From the NCBI GenBank assembly GCA_017438865.1, contig JAFRUN010000013.1, forward strand, positions 1 through 56,065: a DNA stretch of 56,065 bases, read 5' to 3'. This stretch comes from Clostridia bacterium (GTDB lineage Bacteria; Bacillota; Clostridia; Christensenellales; CAG-138). This document shows positions 33,286 through 41,566 of this stretch, piece after piece. The stretch's first letter is position 1. Each line of letters opens with the position of its first letter. The position numbers and the translations under genes are program-made. The notes below the pieces were generated by a model. That model was not told the origin of the DNA and did no database searches. It was given only the letters and a program-made list of their open reading frames with translations.

Positions 33286-34386
33286 TTACGACATGGTCAG
33301 ATATGCCGAAATGAACAGGTCCAGATCGCCGTCCATGACCGCCTGGATGTTGCCGTTTTCGGCGCCGGTGCGGTGATCCTTGACCAGCGTGTACGGCTGG
33401 AAGACGTAGGAGCGGATCTGGCTGCCCCATTCGATCTTCTTCATCTCGCCCTTGATCTCCTGCATCTGCTGTTCGCGCTCGCGCTCCTGCAATTCGAGCA
33501 GTTTACCTTTCAGAATGCGCATCGCCATTTCTTTGTTCTGAAGCTGGCTTCGCTCGTTCTGGCACTGCACGACGATGCCGGTCGCAAGATGCGTGATACG
33601 GATCGCGGAGCTGACCTTGTTGACGTTCTGTCCGCCCGCGCCGCCGGAACGGTAGGTGTCCACGCGGATCTCGTCCGGCTCGATCTTGATGCTCGTGTCG
33701 TCGTCCTCAAAGATCGGCGTGACGTCGAGCGACGAGAACGACGTATGCCGCCGCGCCGAAGCGTCGAACGGCGAAATGCGCACGAGACGGTGTACGCCCT
33801 TTTCGGCTTTCAGATAACCGTAGGCGTTTTCACCCTCGACCTCGAACGTGACGGACTTGATGCCCGCTTCGTCGCCGTCCAGAAGATCGAGCTCCCTGAC
33901 GGTCCAGCCGCGCTTTTCGCAGTAGCGCGTATACATGCGATAAAGCATCTCCGTCCAGTCCTGCGCTTCCGTGCCGCCCGCGCCCGCGTGCAGCGACAGA
34001 ATGGCATTGGAGCTGTCGTACGGGCCTTTTAAGAGCATTTCGAGCCGCAGGGCGGTCATCTTATCATCGAAGGACTTCAGCTCCGTTTTGAGCTCCTCAA
34101 CGAGCGTCGCGTCGTCCTCTTCCTCCGCCATCTCGATCAGCGTTTCAATATCCTCGCTCTGTCCGTCGAGTTTTTTCAGGCGCTCGAGCTTGCTCTTGAT
34201 CGCCTTGACACGCGCCGTGACCTTGTTCGCGTTTTCGACGTCGTTCCAGAAATCGGTCTCGCCCATCTGCGCCTCGAGCGTTTTCAATTCCTCCGAAAGC
34301 GCGTCGGCGTTCATCTGCTTATGTGCAAGAGCGAGCGTTTCGTTCAACGCGCCGAGCTGCATTTTGTATTCGTCCAGTACCAGCAT
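33286..34386 (-). CDS. prfB: Peptide chain release factor 2
   Basis: RF2 ends translation at UGA and UAA. The 366 residues include the codon-recognising SPF tripeptide (RISPFDASARRHTSF), the catalytic GGQ (YRSGGAGGQNVNKVSSAI) and the usual N-terminal helical domain (LDEYKMQLGAL to ETDFWND). The frame is continuous from the start, so the programmed +1 frameshift at an in-frame UGA, used by many bacteria to autoregulate RF2, is absent. ATG follows ACCGGAGGAACC. It is 13 nt downstream of the cyclophilin gene, in one operon. Confidence 0.96.
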   Translation of the reverse strand: MLVLDEYKMQLGALNETLALAHKQMNADALSEELKTLEAQMGETDFWNDVENANKVTARVKAIKSKLERLKKLDGQSEDIETLIEMAEEEDDATLVEELKTELKSFDDKMTALRLEMLLKGPYDSSNAILSLHAGAGGTEAQDWTEMLYRMYTRYCEKRGWTVRELDLLDGDEAGIKSVTFEVEGENAYGYLKAEKGVHRLVRISPFDASARRHTSFSSLDVTPIFEDDDTSIKIEPDEIRVDTYRSGGAGGQNVNKVSSAIRITHLATGIVVQCQNERSQLQNKEMAMRILKGKLLELQEREREQQMQEIKGEMKKIEWGSQIRSYVFQPYTLVKDHRTGAENGNIQAVMDGDLDLFISAYLTMS

Positions 34387-34399
34387 GGTTCCTCCGGTA

Positions 34400-35131
34400 T
34401 TATTTGATCTTCTCGGGCTCGCCGTAGTCCACGCCGAAGGTATCGACGCGGATCGTGTCGATCACGACGGGCGTAAGCGGCGCGTCGTTGCGGTTCGTCT
34501 GCACCGTTGCGATCGCGTCCAGCACGTCAAACCCTTCGAGCAGCATGCCGAATGCCGCGTATTCCCCATCCAGATACGGATAATCCGCATGCATGATAAA
34601 GAACTGGCTGCCCGCGGAATCCGGGATCATCGTACGCGCCATGGAGATTACACCGCGCTTGTGCTTCAGATCGTTTTTGAAGCCGTTGCTTGTAAACTCG
34701 CCCTTGATCGAGTAGCCGGGACCGCCGGAGCCCGTTCCGTTCGGATCGCCGCCCTGGATCATAAATCCCGCGATAATGCGGTGGAAAGTCAGTCCGTCAT
34801 AGAAGCCGGCGTTCGCGAGCGAAATAAAGTTTTTGACCGTGTTCGGCGCAACGTCCGGATAAAGTTCGAGCTTCATGACGCCGCCGTCTTTCATGGTAAT
34901 GGTTGCAACGGGATTCTGCATGGTTGAATTCTCCTCCGTTTTATTTGTTTCATCTGTCTTGGACTCGGCTGCGGACGGGACGTTTTCCTGTGCGTCGGTC
35001 GAGGACGTCATGGTCGTATCCGTTTCGGCTGCGGATCCGGCGGGTGCCATGGTATTTGCATAGGTCTTCGCGCAGCCGACCGCCGCAAGCAGCAGCAGTG
35101 CCGCCGTTAAAATCGTGATGATGCGTTTCAT
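34400..35131 (-). CDS. Cyclophilin-type peptidyl-prolyl isomerase, lipoprotein
   Basis: The protein has 243 residues. The signal peptide ends in the lipobox LAAVGC (Cys about residue 20), so it should be tethered to the outer face of the membrane. A Ser/Thr/Glu-rich linker (about 22-70) precedes a complete cyclophilin domain: TVKNFISLANAGFYDGLTFH, RIIAGFMIQGGDP, SQFFIMHADYPYLDGEYAAF. It probably assists folding of secreted proteins. The gene lies 1 nt after the LysR gene and before prfB. Confidence 0.93.
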   Translation of the reverse strand: MKRIITILTAALLLLAAVGCAKTYANTMAPAGSAAETDTTMTSSTDAQENVPSAAESKTDETNKTEENSTMQNPVATITMKDGGVMKLELYPDVAPNTVKNFISLANAGFYDGLTFHRIIAGFMIQGGDPNGTGSGGPGYSIKGEFTSNGFKNDLKHKRGVISMARTMIPDSAGSQFFIMHADYPYLDGEYAAFGMLLEGFDVLDAIATVQTNRNDAPLTPVVIDTIRVDTFGVDYGEPEKIK

Positions 35132-35132
35132 G

Positions 35133-36065
35133 CTATTCTCCTTTTTCGCGATCCGGTTCGTCTGCCGGTTCGCGGTATGTTATTCCGAATTGCCCGGAAA
35201 GCAGGTCTAAAAAGTTGTTGACGATGTGCGAACGGTATTTCCGCTTCTGCGTGATAATCGTCATCGCCGGAACGAGCAGATCGTTGTCCGCCACGGGTTT
35301 CGTCGCGAGATCGGTAAAGCCGAGCTCCTCCGTGGCGCTTTTCGGCACCAGCGCGACAGCCTTGCCCGCTCGCGCCCAGTTCAGCGCCAGCTGCATGCGC
35401 GTGCTGACGTACTTCGGCGAAAGCGAAAGACCATTCTCCCGGAACGCGCTCTCAAACGCCGGAAGACTGCGCTCCAGCATCGAAAGCGGCAATGCGGCAA
35501 GCTGCCCGAACGTGGTTTCCCCGCTCTCCTCGTCTGTAAAGAACGCGCCGGGTTTGTACGCCGCGACCAGCGTGTCCGGATGCGTATACAGCACCTCGAG
35601 ATTCTCGACGTCGCTTTTGATCGGTCGGACGAAGATCGCTTCGACCTTGCCGTTCTGAAGCTTTTGGAGCAGATCCGGAAACTCCGCCTCGAAAACCCGG
35701 ATCTCGGCCTCAGGGCACCGGTCGGAAAACGCCTGCAGCGCGGAAAACAGCCGTTCGTTTTCAAACGAGGACGTGATGCCGATTTTGAGCGTCCCCTTCG
35801 TGCCGACAAAACCGGACGCGATCTCGTTGCGCGCTTCCGTTTCGACCCCGATCATCCATTTGGCTTTCTCGTAAAGGATCCGTCCCGCGTCGGTCAGCTC
35901 CAGCCGCCGCGCCCCGCGGAAAAACAGCCGCGCGCCGTATTCCGTTTCAAGCGCCTTGATCTGATTGCTCAGCGCCGGCTGCGCAATGCGAAGCTTCCGG
36001 GACGCCGCCGTCAGGCTGCCTTCCTCCACGATGGTCACATAATTCGAATAATATGCGAGGTTCAT
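35133..36065 (-). CDS. LysR-family transcriptional regulator
   Basis: The protein has 310 residues. The N-terminal winged helix-turn-helix is typical (EEGSLTAASRKLRIAQPALS, NQIKALETEYGARLF). Residues about 90-300 form the two-lobed effector-binding domain (GTLKIGITSSFENERLFSAL). LysR regulators usually control a divergent gene. The divergent position here belongs to the next minus-strand unit, so no neighbour target is obvious. The effector is unknown. It is the first gene of the lysR-cyclophilin-prfB unit. Confidence 0.9.
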   Translation of the reverse strand: MNLAYYSNYVTIVEEGSLTAASRKLRIAQPALSNQIKALETEYGARLFFRGARRLELTDAGRILYEKAKWMIGVETEARNEIASGFVGTKGTLKIGITSSFENERLFSALQAFSDRCPEAEIRVFEAEFPDLLQKLQNGKVEAIFVRPIKSDVENLEVLYTHPDTLVAAYKPGAFFTDEESGETTFGQLAALPLSMLERSLPAFESAFRENGLSLSPKYVSTRMQLALNWARAGKAVALVPKSATEELGFTDLATKPVADNDLLVPAMTIITQKRKYRSHIVNNFLDLLSGQFGITYREPADEPDREKGE

Positions 36066-36097
36066 GGCATTGTTCTCATCCGTTCACCGTATTTATC

Positions 36098-36126
36098 AGT
36101 ATAACAAAATGACACGGGATTATCAA
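36098..36126 (-). promoter_or_regulatory. Promoter of the lysR-cyclophilin-prfB unit
   Basis: On the minus strand TTGATA (36121-36126), a 17-bp spacer and TATACT (36098-36103). The -35 box touches the 3' end of the upstream ribU gene. Confidence 0.8.
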
Positions 36127-36127
36127 G

Positions 36128-36733
36128 TCATTCCTGCGTTTCTTTGCGTTCCGCAGGCATCAAAAGATCCTTGCTCAGCACCGTTCTGGATAGCGGCTTA
36201 TAGACAAGCGCCGTTACCAGAACCGTTGCGCTGCCCTTGATCAGGTTGAACAGCGCAACCCAGCCGAGCAGCGGCGCCATCGCTTCCCGCGCCGCCGCAT
36301 AGGTCGGCACGCCGAAGAACAGCACGAAGTTCAGACTTCCGACAAAGTAGTTCATCGGGATCATGATCAGAACCTGCGCGAGCAGGAACAGTCCGAGCGA
36401 GAAATAGGCGCGCACGCGCGTCTTTTTCATCTTGTAGAACAGCGCGGCGATCACCGTCGGGATCCCCGAGGAAACGATATTCATGATCAGCCCGATATAG
36501 TTTGTGTCGCCGGTGAACAGCGCATTCAAAAGCGCTTTCAATACGGCGATCGCCAGCCCGAACACGGGACCCAGCGAAAAGCCCCCGAGCAGTACCGGGA
36601 TATCGGAGAACTCGAATTTCATCCAACTCACCGCCGGAAAGATCGGGAATTTCGGCCAGATCGAGAGGATCACCGCGAGCGCGGTCAACAGCGACGCCTG
36701 TACCATGCGGCGGATCGCATCGTGTGTTTTCAT
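36128..36733 (-). CDS. ribU: ECF transporter substrate-binding subunit, RibU-like (riboflavin)
   Basis: The protein has 201 residues and six hydrophobic helices. MKFEFSDIPVLLGGFSLGP in the first half is the signature region of RibU/FmnP, the riboflavin-specific S component that works with the shared EcfAAT energy module. ATG at 36733 follows AGAAGGAAGG. Riboflavin supply would suit the flavin-rich Rnf complex in this genome. No FMN riboswitch precedes it, because the leader is too short. Substrate specificity is by family resemblance only. Confidence 0.8.
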   Translation of the reverse strand: MKTHDAIRRMVQASLLTALAVILSIWPKFPIFPAVSWMKFEFSDIPVLLGGFSLGPVFGLAIAVLKALLNALFTGDTNYIGLIMNIVSSGIPTVIAALFYKMKKTRVRAYFSLGLFLLAQVLIMIPMNYFVGSLNFVLFFGVPTYAAAREAMAPLLGWVALFNLIKGSATVLVTALVYKPLSRTVLSKDLLMPAERKETQE

Positions 36734-36764
36734 AGGGGATTCCTTCCTTCTGTGTGATACGCTG

Positions 36765-36794
36765 ATTCTAACACAGGCGCGCAAAATATGTCAA
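36765..36794 (-). promoter_or_regulatory. Promoter of ribU
   Basis: On the minus strand TTGACA (36789-36794), an 18-bp spacer and an extended -10 (TG then TAGAAT, 36765-36770). Just upstream is an AT-rich dyad GATATA/TATATC (36808-36821), which could be an operator. Confidence 0.75.
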
Positions 36795-36840
36795 TAACTT
36801 TATATTTGATATAAGTATATCATTATAGTTATATGCAAAC

Positions 36841-36866
36841 AAAAAGGGGCGGTCGCCCGCCCCTTT
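36841..36866 (-). terminator. Terminator of the M3 peptidase gene
   Basis: On the minus strand GGGGCGG and CCGCCCC close a four-base loop and are followed by TTTTT. It lies just beyond the stop codon at 36875. Confidence 0.9.
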
Positions 36867-36874
36867 CGATCCGC

Positions 36875-38551
36875 TTACAAAAGCCTTTCGATCGCTTCCG
36901 AGATGTCCTTCACGGTGTTTTCCGCAAACGGGTTGCGGAGGTTGCCGATCTTCAGAAGATCGAAGTAGCCGACCGTGCCGCCCGCCTTGCAGAGGTTCAG
37001 ATAGTCGTTCCACGCCCGACCGCGGTCCTCGCGCATACGGAGGAAGAAGTCGAACGCGCCCATCTGCGCCAGCGCGTAGTCGATGTAGTAGAACGGATAC
37101 AGGAAGATGTGCTGCTTCTGCATCCAGAACCCGCCTTTAGTAAGGAACGGATCGCCGTCATAGTCACGCCACGGGAGATAGACGGCCTCAAGCTCATGCC
37201 ACACGGCATAGCGCTCGTCGCGCGTCATTTCCGGCTTTGCGTAAACGCGGTGCTGGAATTCGTCGACCATCGTGAGGTACGGGATCGTTTCAAGCGCGGC
37301 GGAAAGGTGCGCTTCGCGGTAGCGCGGCGCGTCGTCGCCGAAGAACTTGTCCATCCACGGATAGGTGAAATGCTCCATGGACATCGAGTGTACCTCGCAG
37401 ATCTCGATCGGCGCCTGACGGACCTCATTGAGCCGGATCGAATGCGCCGCGACGTATGCCTGGAACGCGTGACCGGCTTCGTGCGTCAGCACGTCGACGT
37501 CGGCGGACGTGCCGTTGAAGTTCGAGAAGATGAACGGCGCTTTCAGATCGGGAAGCCCGGTGCAGTAGCCGCCCATGTGCTTGCCGGGACGCGATGTGAG
37601 ATCGAAGAGCTGATGCTCGACCATGAAATCGAAGAACTCGCCGGTTTCGGGACTCAGCTCGCGGTACATCTCCTGCGCGGCTTTGACCATCTCCTCCTCG
37701 GTGCCGTGCGGTGTCGGGTTGCCCTCCGGATAGCAGAAGGACTCGTCGTAATAGCGCAGCTTGTCGACGCCGATGCGCTTCGCCTGCCGCTCGTGGATGC
37801 GGGCGACGGCGGGCACGATGTACTTTTTGACGCCCTCACGGAAGCGTTCCACGTCGTCCTTCGTGTAGTCGTAGCGCCCGCGGGACAGATATGCGAACGG
37901 AATGTAGTTCTCATAGCCGATCAGTTTCGCCATATCGGTGCGAACCTTTACCATCTTGTCGTAGATGTCGTCCAGCTCGTCCGCGATGCCCGCATACATC
38001 TCCGCCCACTTGCGGAACGCGCCCTCGCGCACACTGCGGTCCGGGTTCTGCATGAACTTCAGAAGACCGTAGAAATTGCAGGTCTCGCTCATGTATTCGG
38101 TCGTGCAGCCCGCGGTGAGCTTTGCGTACCGGCTTTTCAGCATCTGTTCCTCGGTCATGCCCGGGATCAGGCGCTCGTCGGCGAGCTTCACCTGCGCGTC
38201 CGCCTCCGTGAAGATGATCTTTCCGAGCGCGGCTTCAAGCTCCTTGCGGAACGGATGATTGACCATGACGTTGAGCTGACGCACGTTCAGCACCATCGTC
38301 TTGCTCATGTTCTGATCGTAATAGGTCTGCTCCGCGTCATAGAACGGATCCTTCGTGTTCACGTCGTGGCGGATATGCGAGATCGTGAACATCGTCGCGA
38401 CCTTCTGCATCGCCTCGTCCATCGCGTAATACGCCGCGATCGCTTCCTCCGCCGTCTTTGCGTGTTCAAACGCGTCGATCCGCTGTAATCCGTCCGCGAT
38501 AAAGGCGTCGACGTCCACGCGCGTATACGGCAGTTCCGAGAATTTCCACAT
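36875..38551 (-). CDS. M3-family oligoendopeptidase (PepF/Pz-peptidase-like)
   Basis: This 558-residue soluble zinc endopeptidase trims oligopeptides of roughly 5-15 residues in the cytoplasm. The zinc motif HEAGHAFQAY (about residues 372-381) and the third-ligand helix APIEICEVHSMSMEHF fit the M3B group, and the N-terminal half is all-helical. ATG follows CAGGAGGGCAAATGT. With the opp transporter and pepT elsewhere in the window it fits a peptide-feeding lifestyle. It has its own promoter and terminator. Confidence 0.92.
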   Translation of the reverse strand: MWKFSELPYTRVDVDAFIADGLQRIDAFEHAKTAEEAIAAYYAMDEAMQKVATMFTISHIRHDVNTKDPFYDAEQTYYDQNMSKTMVLNVRQLNVMVNHPFRKELEAALGKIIFTEADAQVKLADERLIPGMTEEQMLKSRYAKLTAGCTTEYMSETCNFYGLLKFMQNPDRSVREGAFRKWAEMYAGIADELDDIYDKMVKVRTDMAKLIGYENYIPFAYLSRGRYDYTKDDVERFREGVKKYIVPAVARIHERQAKRIGVDKLRYYDESFCYPEGNPTPHGTEEEMVKAAQEMYRELSPETGEFFDFMVEHQLFDLTSRPGKHMGGYCTGLPDLKAPFIFSNFNGTSADVDVLTHEAGHAFQAYVAAHSIRLNEVRQAPIEICEVHSMSMEHFTYPWMDKFFGDDAPRYREAHLSAALETIPYLTMVDEFQHRVYAKPEMTRDERYAVWHELEAVYLPWRDYDGDPFLTKGGFWMQKQHIFLYPFYYIDYALAQMGAFDFFLRMREDRGRAWNDYLNLCKAGGTVGYFDLLKIGNLRNPFAENTVKDISEAIERLL

Positions 38552-38580
38552 ACATTTGCCCTCCTGTTGATTTCGGTTTC

Positions 38581-38610
38581 AGTATAGCATATCCGTGCAG
38601 ATATGCGCAA
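38581..38610 (-). promoter_or_regulatory. Promoter of the M3 peptidase gene
   Basis: On the minus strand TTGCGC (38605-38610), an 18-bp spacer and TATACT (38581-38586). Confidence 0.65.
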
Positions 38611-38614
38611 CAGA

Positions 38615-38641
38615 AAAGAGACCGCGTTTTGCGGTCTCTTT
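38615..38641 (-). terminator. Terminator of the lipoprotein metallopeptidase gene
   Basis: AAAGAGACCGC (38615-38625) pairs with GCGGTCTCTTT (38631-38641). It is nearly identical, one base different in the loop, to the terminator at 40322-40348 on the other side of the same gene. Confidence 0.9.
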
Positions 38642-38650
38642 CGTTCTGCT

Positions 38651-40225
38651 TTAATCTTCTGCCATGATCTCGCGCTGTTTGTCCGTCAGCGGCGGCAGCC
38701 AGTCCATCCAGTCCTCCACGATTTCGTCGACCGTCTTTCCGAACAGGATCTCCGCCTGCGTCGGATCGACCATGCAGTCGATGAACGCCTGCTCGCCGTA
38801 CGTCTCAATGAAATAGCCGCCGAAGGATTCCTTGTTTCCGCCGAGCGGTTTCTTTAGGTCGTACCGCAGCGCGTTTCTCCCCTCCGTGTCCAGGATCCAT
38901 CTCGCGCATATATTGCAGTACGTTACGTAATCCTCCGGCGTATCGAATGCCTCGCCGAGAAACTCCGCCCATACCGCTGTGGAGTAAGGGCTTTGCTGTG
39001 CATACAGATACTGTATCTCAAACATATCGATGCGTCCGTACCAGTAGGCAAGCGCTTCATTGCACCACAGAAGATCATCCTCTTCCCAGCCCCCGCTGGA
39101 ACGGTAGTACATATAGTGAACGTATTCATGGCGAAGAATGAAGTACATCCTCGCAATGATCATCGGCTGATTTCCGACGATTGAAAACCACCCGCCGGTT
39201 TCGCCGCCGTCGTCATAGGAATCCGTCATTCGGACCGGAAGATACTCGCCCTTTTCCACCCGGAACAGCCTGCACAGCTCCTTCGACTGCGCGTCGAGCA
39301 CGTCAAAAAACCGGATCATCGTGTCGGCGGCGAACAGCGGATCGAAATGCAGATCCGGATAACCCGGGAGCGTATACTCCGGATAATCGGGCGTCAGAAA
39401 GATCTCCATATCGTATGTCTGCGCCCGGACGGGGCACGTCTTGCTGTTATACGCATATCGGACCGTCGTGGGAACAAAGTCCGCGCCGATCTCCCCGGCA
39501 TACGTATCCCGTTCCTTCAGAAACGCTTCCTCGCCCGCATACGGATCGTCCATCCCGTTCAGAAGGCGGAGTGACAGCGCCTGACACGCGGTAAGCGCTT
39601 CCCCGTCGACATACGGGTCCGTAAAGCAGGGCGAAACGAGGTTCAAAAGCTCCGGTCTCTGCAGAAATGCATTCGCGTCCGGCGAAGCGTCGGCGTCCGT
39701 TCCGCAGATCTTTTGCGAAAGCGCATAAAGATATCCCGCGTTCGTGTAATCGCCGAGGATCGCGCCGAGCGTCACGCGGATCGCTTCGGGTGTGCCGACG
39801 GTTTCGGCGTTGAGATGCACGGCCCTTGCCGCCGAATCCGAATAATCGGACCCGTTCGGAAAGATATAGACCAGCAACCCCGACGTGTCGTACCCTGCCG
39901 CGTCCAGCAATTCACACTGCGCCGCATACTGTTTCAGAAGCGCTTCCGCGTCCGCCTGCTTCTTTGAAAACCAGTACGTGACGCCCTGATACTCCGTCGT
40001 CAGCGCATACGTATCGACCAGCCGTCCGAACGCTTCCGGTTCCGAAAGCATCAGATACGCTTCCGTAAACGGGATCGCCTCCGGCGTCGGTTCCGGCGTC
40101 GGCGCAGCGGTCGGCTCTTCGGTCGGCGCCGCGGTGATCGGCGGAACTTCCGTCAGTTCCGGTTTTCCGCACGCCGTGCAGATGCAAAGGATGCATAGAA
40201 GCAGCAGGATCAGTCGTTTTTTCAT
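38651..40225 (-). CDS. Lipoprotein with HEYVH zinc-protease motif, unknown specificity
   Basis: The protein has 524 residues. The signal peptide ends CICTAC with the lipidation Cys near residue 19, followed by a Thr/Pro/Glu linker (PTEEPTAAPTPEPTPEA). The body is unfamiliar until RHEYVHYMYYRSSGGWEE (about 372-389) and NEALAYWYG about 17 residues later: HExxH plus a downstream Glu is the gluzincin zinc-site pattern. It is therefore a likely membrane-anchored outer-face metallopeptidase. The family is not one I can name. It has its own strong promoter and is bracketed by two near-identical terminators. Confidence 0.75.
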   Translation of the reverse strand: MKKRLILLLLCILCICTACGKPELTEVPPITAAPTEEPTAAPTPEPTPEAIPFTEAYLMLSEPEAFGRLVDTYALTTEYQGVTYWFSKKQADAEALLKQYAAQCELLDAAGYDTSGLLVYIFPNGSDYSDSAARAVHLNAETVGTPEAIRVTLGAILGDYTNAGYLYALSQKICGTDADASPDANAFLQRPELLNLVSPCFTDPYVDGEALTACQALSLRLLNGMDDPYAGEEAFLKERDTYAGEIGADFVPTTVRYAYNSKTCPVRAQTYDMEIFLTPDYPEYTLPGYPDLHFDPLFAADTMIRFFDVLDAQSKELCRLFRVEKGEYLPVRMTDSYDDGGETGGWFSIVGNQPMIIARMYFILRHEYVHYMYYRSSGGWEEDDLLWCNEALAYWYGRIDMFEIQYLYAQQSPYSTAVWAEFLGEAFDTPEDYVTYCNICARWILDTEGRNALRYDLKKPLGGNKESFGGYFIETYGEQAFIDCMVDPTQAEILFGKTVDEIVEDWMDWLPPLTDKQREIMAED

Positions 40226-40276
40226 GATGCGCCCTCTCGCAATAACGGTATTGTGTTCAATCTCTCCGATAATCGT

Positions 40277-40305
40277 ATTGTATCGGGTACGGAAAAGGCT
40301 GTCAA
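40277..40305 (-). promoter_or_regulatory. Promoter of the lipoprotein metallopeptidase gene
   Basis: On the minus strand TTGACA (40300-40305), a 17-bp spacer and TACAAT (40277-40282). Confidence 0.85.
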
Positions 40306-40321
40306 TATGCCGGACAGCAAA

Positions 40322-40348
40322 AAAGAGACCGCATTTTGCGGTCTCTTT
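40322..40348 (-). terminator. Terminator of the rpmG-secE-nusG-rplK-rplA operon
   Basis: AAAGAGACCGC (40322-40332) pairs with GCGGTCTCTTT (40338-40348), about 12 nt after the rplA stop. Confidence 0.9.
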
Positions 40349-40359
40349 CGTGGTTATGC

Positions 40360-41049
40360 TCAGAACTTCAGGCTGTTGAACTTGACGCCCGGGCCCATCG
40401 TGGAGGAAACCACGACGCTCTTCAGGTAGGTTCCCTTTGCCGCTGCCGGCTTCGCCTTGATGATCGCGTCCATCAGGGTGTTGAGGTTCTCTTCGAGCTT
40501 GTCGACGCCGAAGGACTTCTTGCCGATCGGGCAGTGGATAATGTTGGTCTTGTCGACACGATACTCGACCTTACCGGCTTTGATGTCGTGGACCGCCTTG
40601 GTGACGTCCATGGTGACCGTACCGCTCTTGGGGTTCGGCATCAAGCCCTTCGGGCCGAGCACGCGGCCGATGCGGCCGACGATACCCATCATGTCCGGGG
40701 TAGCGACGCAGACGTCGAATCCGAACCAGTTCTCGGTCTGGATCTTCTTGACCATATCCTCGTCGCCGACGAAATCAGCGCCTGCCTCCTGTGCTTCGCG
40801 CGCCTTGTCGGCCTTTGCGAAGACGAGAACGCGGACGGTCTTGCCCGTGCCGTGCGGCAGAACGATCGCGCCGCGGACCTGCTGGTCTGCGTGACGGGAG
40901 TCGACGCCCAGACGGACGGAAACCTCGATGGTTTCGTCAAACTTGCACTTTGCGCTTTCGAGCACCGCTTCGAGGCCCTCGCGGACGTCGTACTGCTTGG
41001 TGCTGTCGATCAGCTTCTTGCTTTCGAGATAATTCTTACCGTGCTTCAT
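40360..41049 (-). CDS. rplA: Ribosomal protein L1
   Basis: This 229-residue protein has the typical length. [16 protein letters not shown] start, [13 protein letters not shown], and the signature [20 protein letters not shown] are all present. L1 binds the L1 stalk of 23S rRNA and usually represses its own operon by binding an rRNA-like site in the rplK leader. The start at 41049 follows TGAGGAGGAACG. A terminator follows, so rplJ-rplL, which normally continue this cluster, are not next to it. Confidence 0.97.
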   Translation of the reverse strand: MKHGKNYLESKKLIDSTKQYDVREGLEAVLESAKCKFDETIEVSVRLGVDSRHADQQVRGAIVLPHGTGKTVRVLVFAKADKAREAQEAGADFVGDEDMVKKIQTENWFGFDVCVATPDMMGIVGRIGRVLGPKGLMPNPKSGTVTMDVTKAVHDIKAGKVEYRVDKTNIIHCPIGKKSFGVDKLEENLNTLMDAIIKAKPAAAKGTYLKSVVVSSTMGPGVKFNSLKF

Positions 41050-41062
41050 CGTTCGTTCCTCC

Positions 41063-41488
41063 TCAGTCCTCGACGACAACACCCATCGAACGGGCGGTGC
41101 CTGCGACCATACGCATGGCCGCTTCCACGGAAGCCGCGTTCAGGTCGGGCATCTTGAGCTCCGCGATCTCGCGGACCTGCGCCTTCGTGATCTTCGCGAC
41201 CTTCGTCTTGTTGGGAACGCCGGACGCCTTTTCAAGGTTGCAGGCCTTCTTGATGAGGACCGCCGCCGGAGGCGTCTTGGTGATGAACGAGAAGCTGTGA
41301 TCCGCGTAAACCGTGATCACGACGGGGATAATGAGCCCCGCCTGCTTGTTCGTGCGCTCGTTGAACTCTTTGCAGAAGCCCATGATGTTCACGCCGTGCT
41401 GGCCCAGTGCGGGACCTACGGGCGGCGCCGGCGTTGCCTTACCGGCGGGGATCTGCAGCTTCACATAACCTGTGATCTTTTTTGCCAT
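41063..41488 (-). CDS. rplK: Ribosomal protein L11
   Basis: This 141-residue protein is complete: [40 protein letters not shown], and the C-terminal rRNA-binding domain with [21 protein letters not shown]11 forms the GTPase-associated centre with 23S rRNA. It is preceded by a 79-nt leader with a probable L1-binding structure and followed 13 nt later by rplA. Confidence 0.97.
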   Translation of the reverse strand: MAKKITGYVKLQIPAGKATPAPPVGPALGQHGVNIMGFCKEFNERTNKQAGLIIPVVITVYADHSFSFITKTPPAAVLIKKACNLEKASGVPNKTKVAKITKAQVREIAELKMPDLNAASVEAAMRMVAGTARSMGVVVED

Positions 41489-41514
41489 TGCTGTTTCTCC
41501 TATTCTTGATCAGT

Positions 41515-41549
41515 ATAGTTGTGGTATGGGGTGCCTCCCCTCCCACTAT
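41515..41549 (-). promoter_or_regulatory. Probable L1-binding autoregulatory leader of rplK-rplA
   Basis: On the minus strand ATAGTGG and CCACAACTAT enclose GGGAGGGGAGG...CCCC. The GUGGGAG-type strand opposite a CCAC-type strand resembles the L1-binding site of 23S rRNA that is copied in rplK leaders of other bacteria. It lies between nusG and rplK. Confidence 0.55.
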
Positions 41550-41566
41550 CTAAAGCGCTTTGCGCC

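Noticed and set aside
36734-36840. FMN riboswitch upstream of ribU
   Set aside because: Only about 105 AT-rich bases separate ribU from the next terminator, and the conserved riboswitch phrases are absent.
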